From Asterias rubens (lineage: Eukaryota; Echinodermata; Asteroidea; Forcipulatida; Asteriidae): 64,000 nucleotides of DNA. A program made the translations under genes and the position numbers. The stretch is taken from the NCBI RefSeq assembly GCF_902459465.1, contig NC_047063.1:930001-994000 (forward strand). Direction: 5' to 3'. Below, in pieces: positions 63,612 to 64,000 of the stretch (the first letter of the stretch is position 1; each line of letters begins with the position of its first letter). Under the pieces are notes generated by a model. The model did not search any database. It worked only from the letters and a program-made list of their open reading frames with translations, and had not been told where the DNA came from.

Positions 63612-63862
63612 CTAAAATGATATCAATACATGAAAAGAGTTATAAGCTCAGTTACATTTAGAACTTAAAAAGGAAACTGCAAGAGTGGTTTTCAATAGGT
63701 CTATCTATATTTGCGGTTGACGATCTTCCCTTTCCATTACAACCCAATTTCTTACTCTTCACATTGCCGTAACCAAACCATAATAGGGTTTGCCCCTTTT
63801 AAGTGACTTGCCAGCAGGACCATTCAGCTTGTAATTTCACTGGTCCGTCATCTTGTCACCTT
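62262..63862. repeat. Segmental duplication, copy B
   Basis: Partner of 57890-59470. Its three exons (63477-63611, 62835-62889, 62263-62486) are all open. The exon differences I checked are mostly silent or conservative, which suggests the protein sequence has been under constraint. Confidence 0.85.
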
Positions 63863-63998
63863 TTTCTTTCATTATTATCTCGCAAGTTCGATGACAGATT
63901 GAGCTCAAATTTTCACAGGTTTGTTATTTTATGCATATAGATACACAAACTGTGAAGGCTAGTCTTTGACAATTACCAATAGTGTCCACTGCCTTTAA
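63863..63998. mobile_element. MITE fragment, same family
   Basis: The right end only (ATAGTGTCCACTGCCTTTAA). It marks the limit of duplication copy B. Confidence 0.75.
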
Positions 63999-64000
63999 GG

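Overview
The window is animal nuclear DNA: AT-rich, intron-containing genes with GT/AG junctions, tRNA-derived SINEs and very many short inverted-repeat elements (MITEs). The gene set (RPAP3, TMEM168, a TERB1-like Myb protein) and the repeat style suggest a deuterostome invertebrate, probably an echinoderm such as a sea star. That placement is inference from recalled repeat families, not from a search.

Layout. (1) 366-11860, minus strand: RPAP3, eleven coding exons reconstructed in phase, encoding a 484-residue R2TP/HSP90 co-chaperone with one TPR domain. One of its introns holds a SINE that was split by a hAT-like transposon. (2) 13717-47070, plus strand: a tandem array of four TMEM168-family genes. 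Copy 1 (698 aa) looks like the ancestral gene. Copies 2 (about 685 aa) and 3 (682 aa) are intact but divergent. Copy 4 is a broken pseudogene. A fifth, roughly 90-bp fragment lies at 52386-52476. Each protein is a multi-pass membrane region of about 11-12 segments followed by a C-terminal domain that recalls a caspase fold. (3) 50669 to beyond 63611, minus strand: the 3' part of a meiotic telomere gene resembling TERB1, with a C-terminal Myb/telobox domain. A four-exon block is duplicated inside it.

Most notable: copies 2-4 of the TMEM168 array share a non-coding first exon and a TATA-type promoter, with closely spaced NF-kB-like (for example GGGGAAATTCCC) and C/EBP-like (ATTTCGCAAT) sites. 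Copies 2 and 3 also share a changed 'active-site' motif: YYSGH in copy 1 is FYCGD in both. Together these suggest a lineage-specific, possibly immune- or stress-inducible expansion of TMEM168. The array is evolving fast: a recent 1.5-kb flank duplication, near-identical exons suggesting gene conversion, a decaying copy, and a 3' minisatellite that seems to have grown from the last codons of the gene.

The space between genes is mostly mobile-element debris: at least ten MITE families, three or four SINE families, several minisatellites and a large foldback element. No rRNA gene, CRISPR array or convincing functional tRNA gene was seen.
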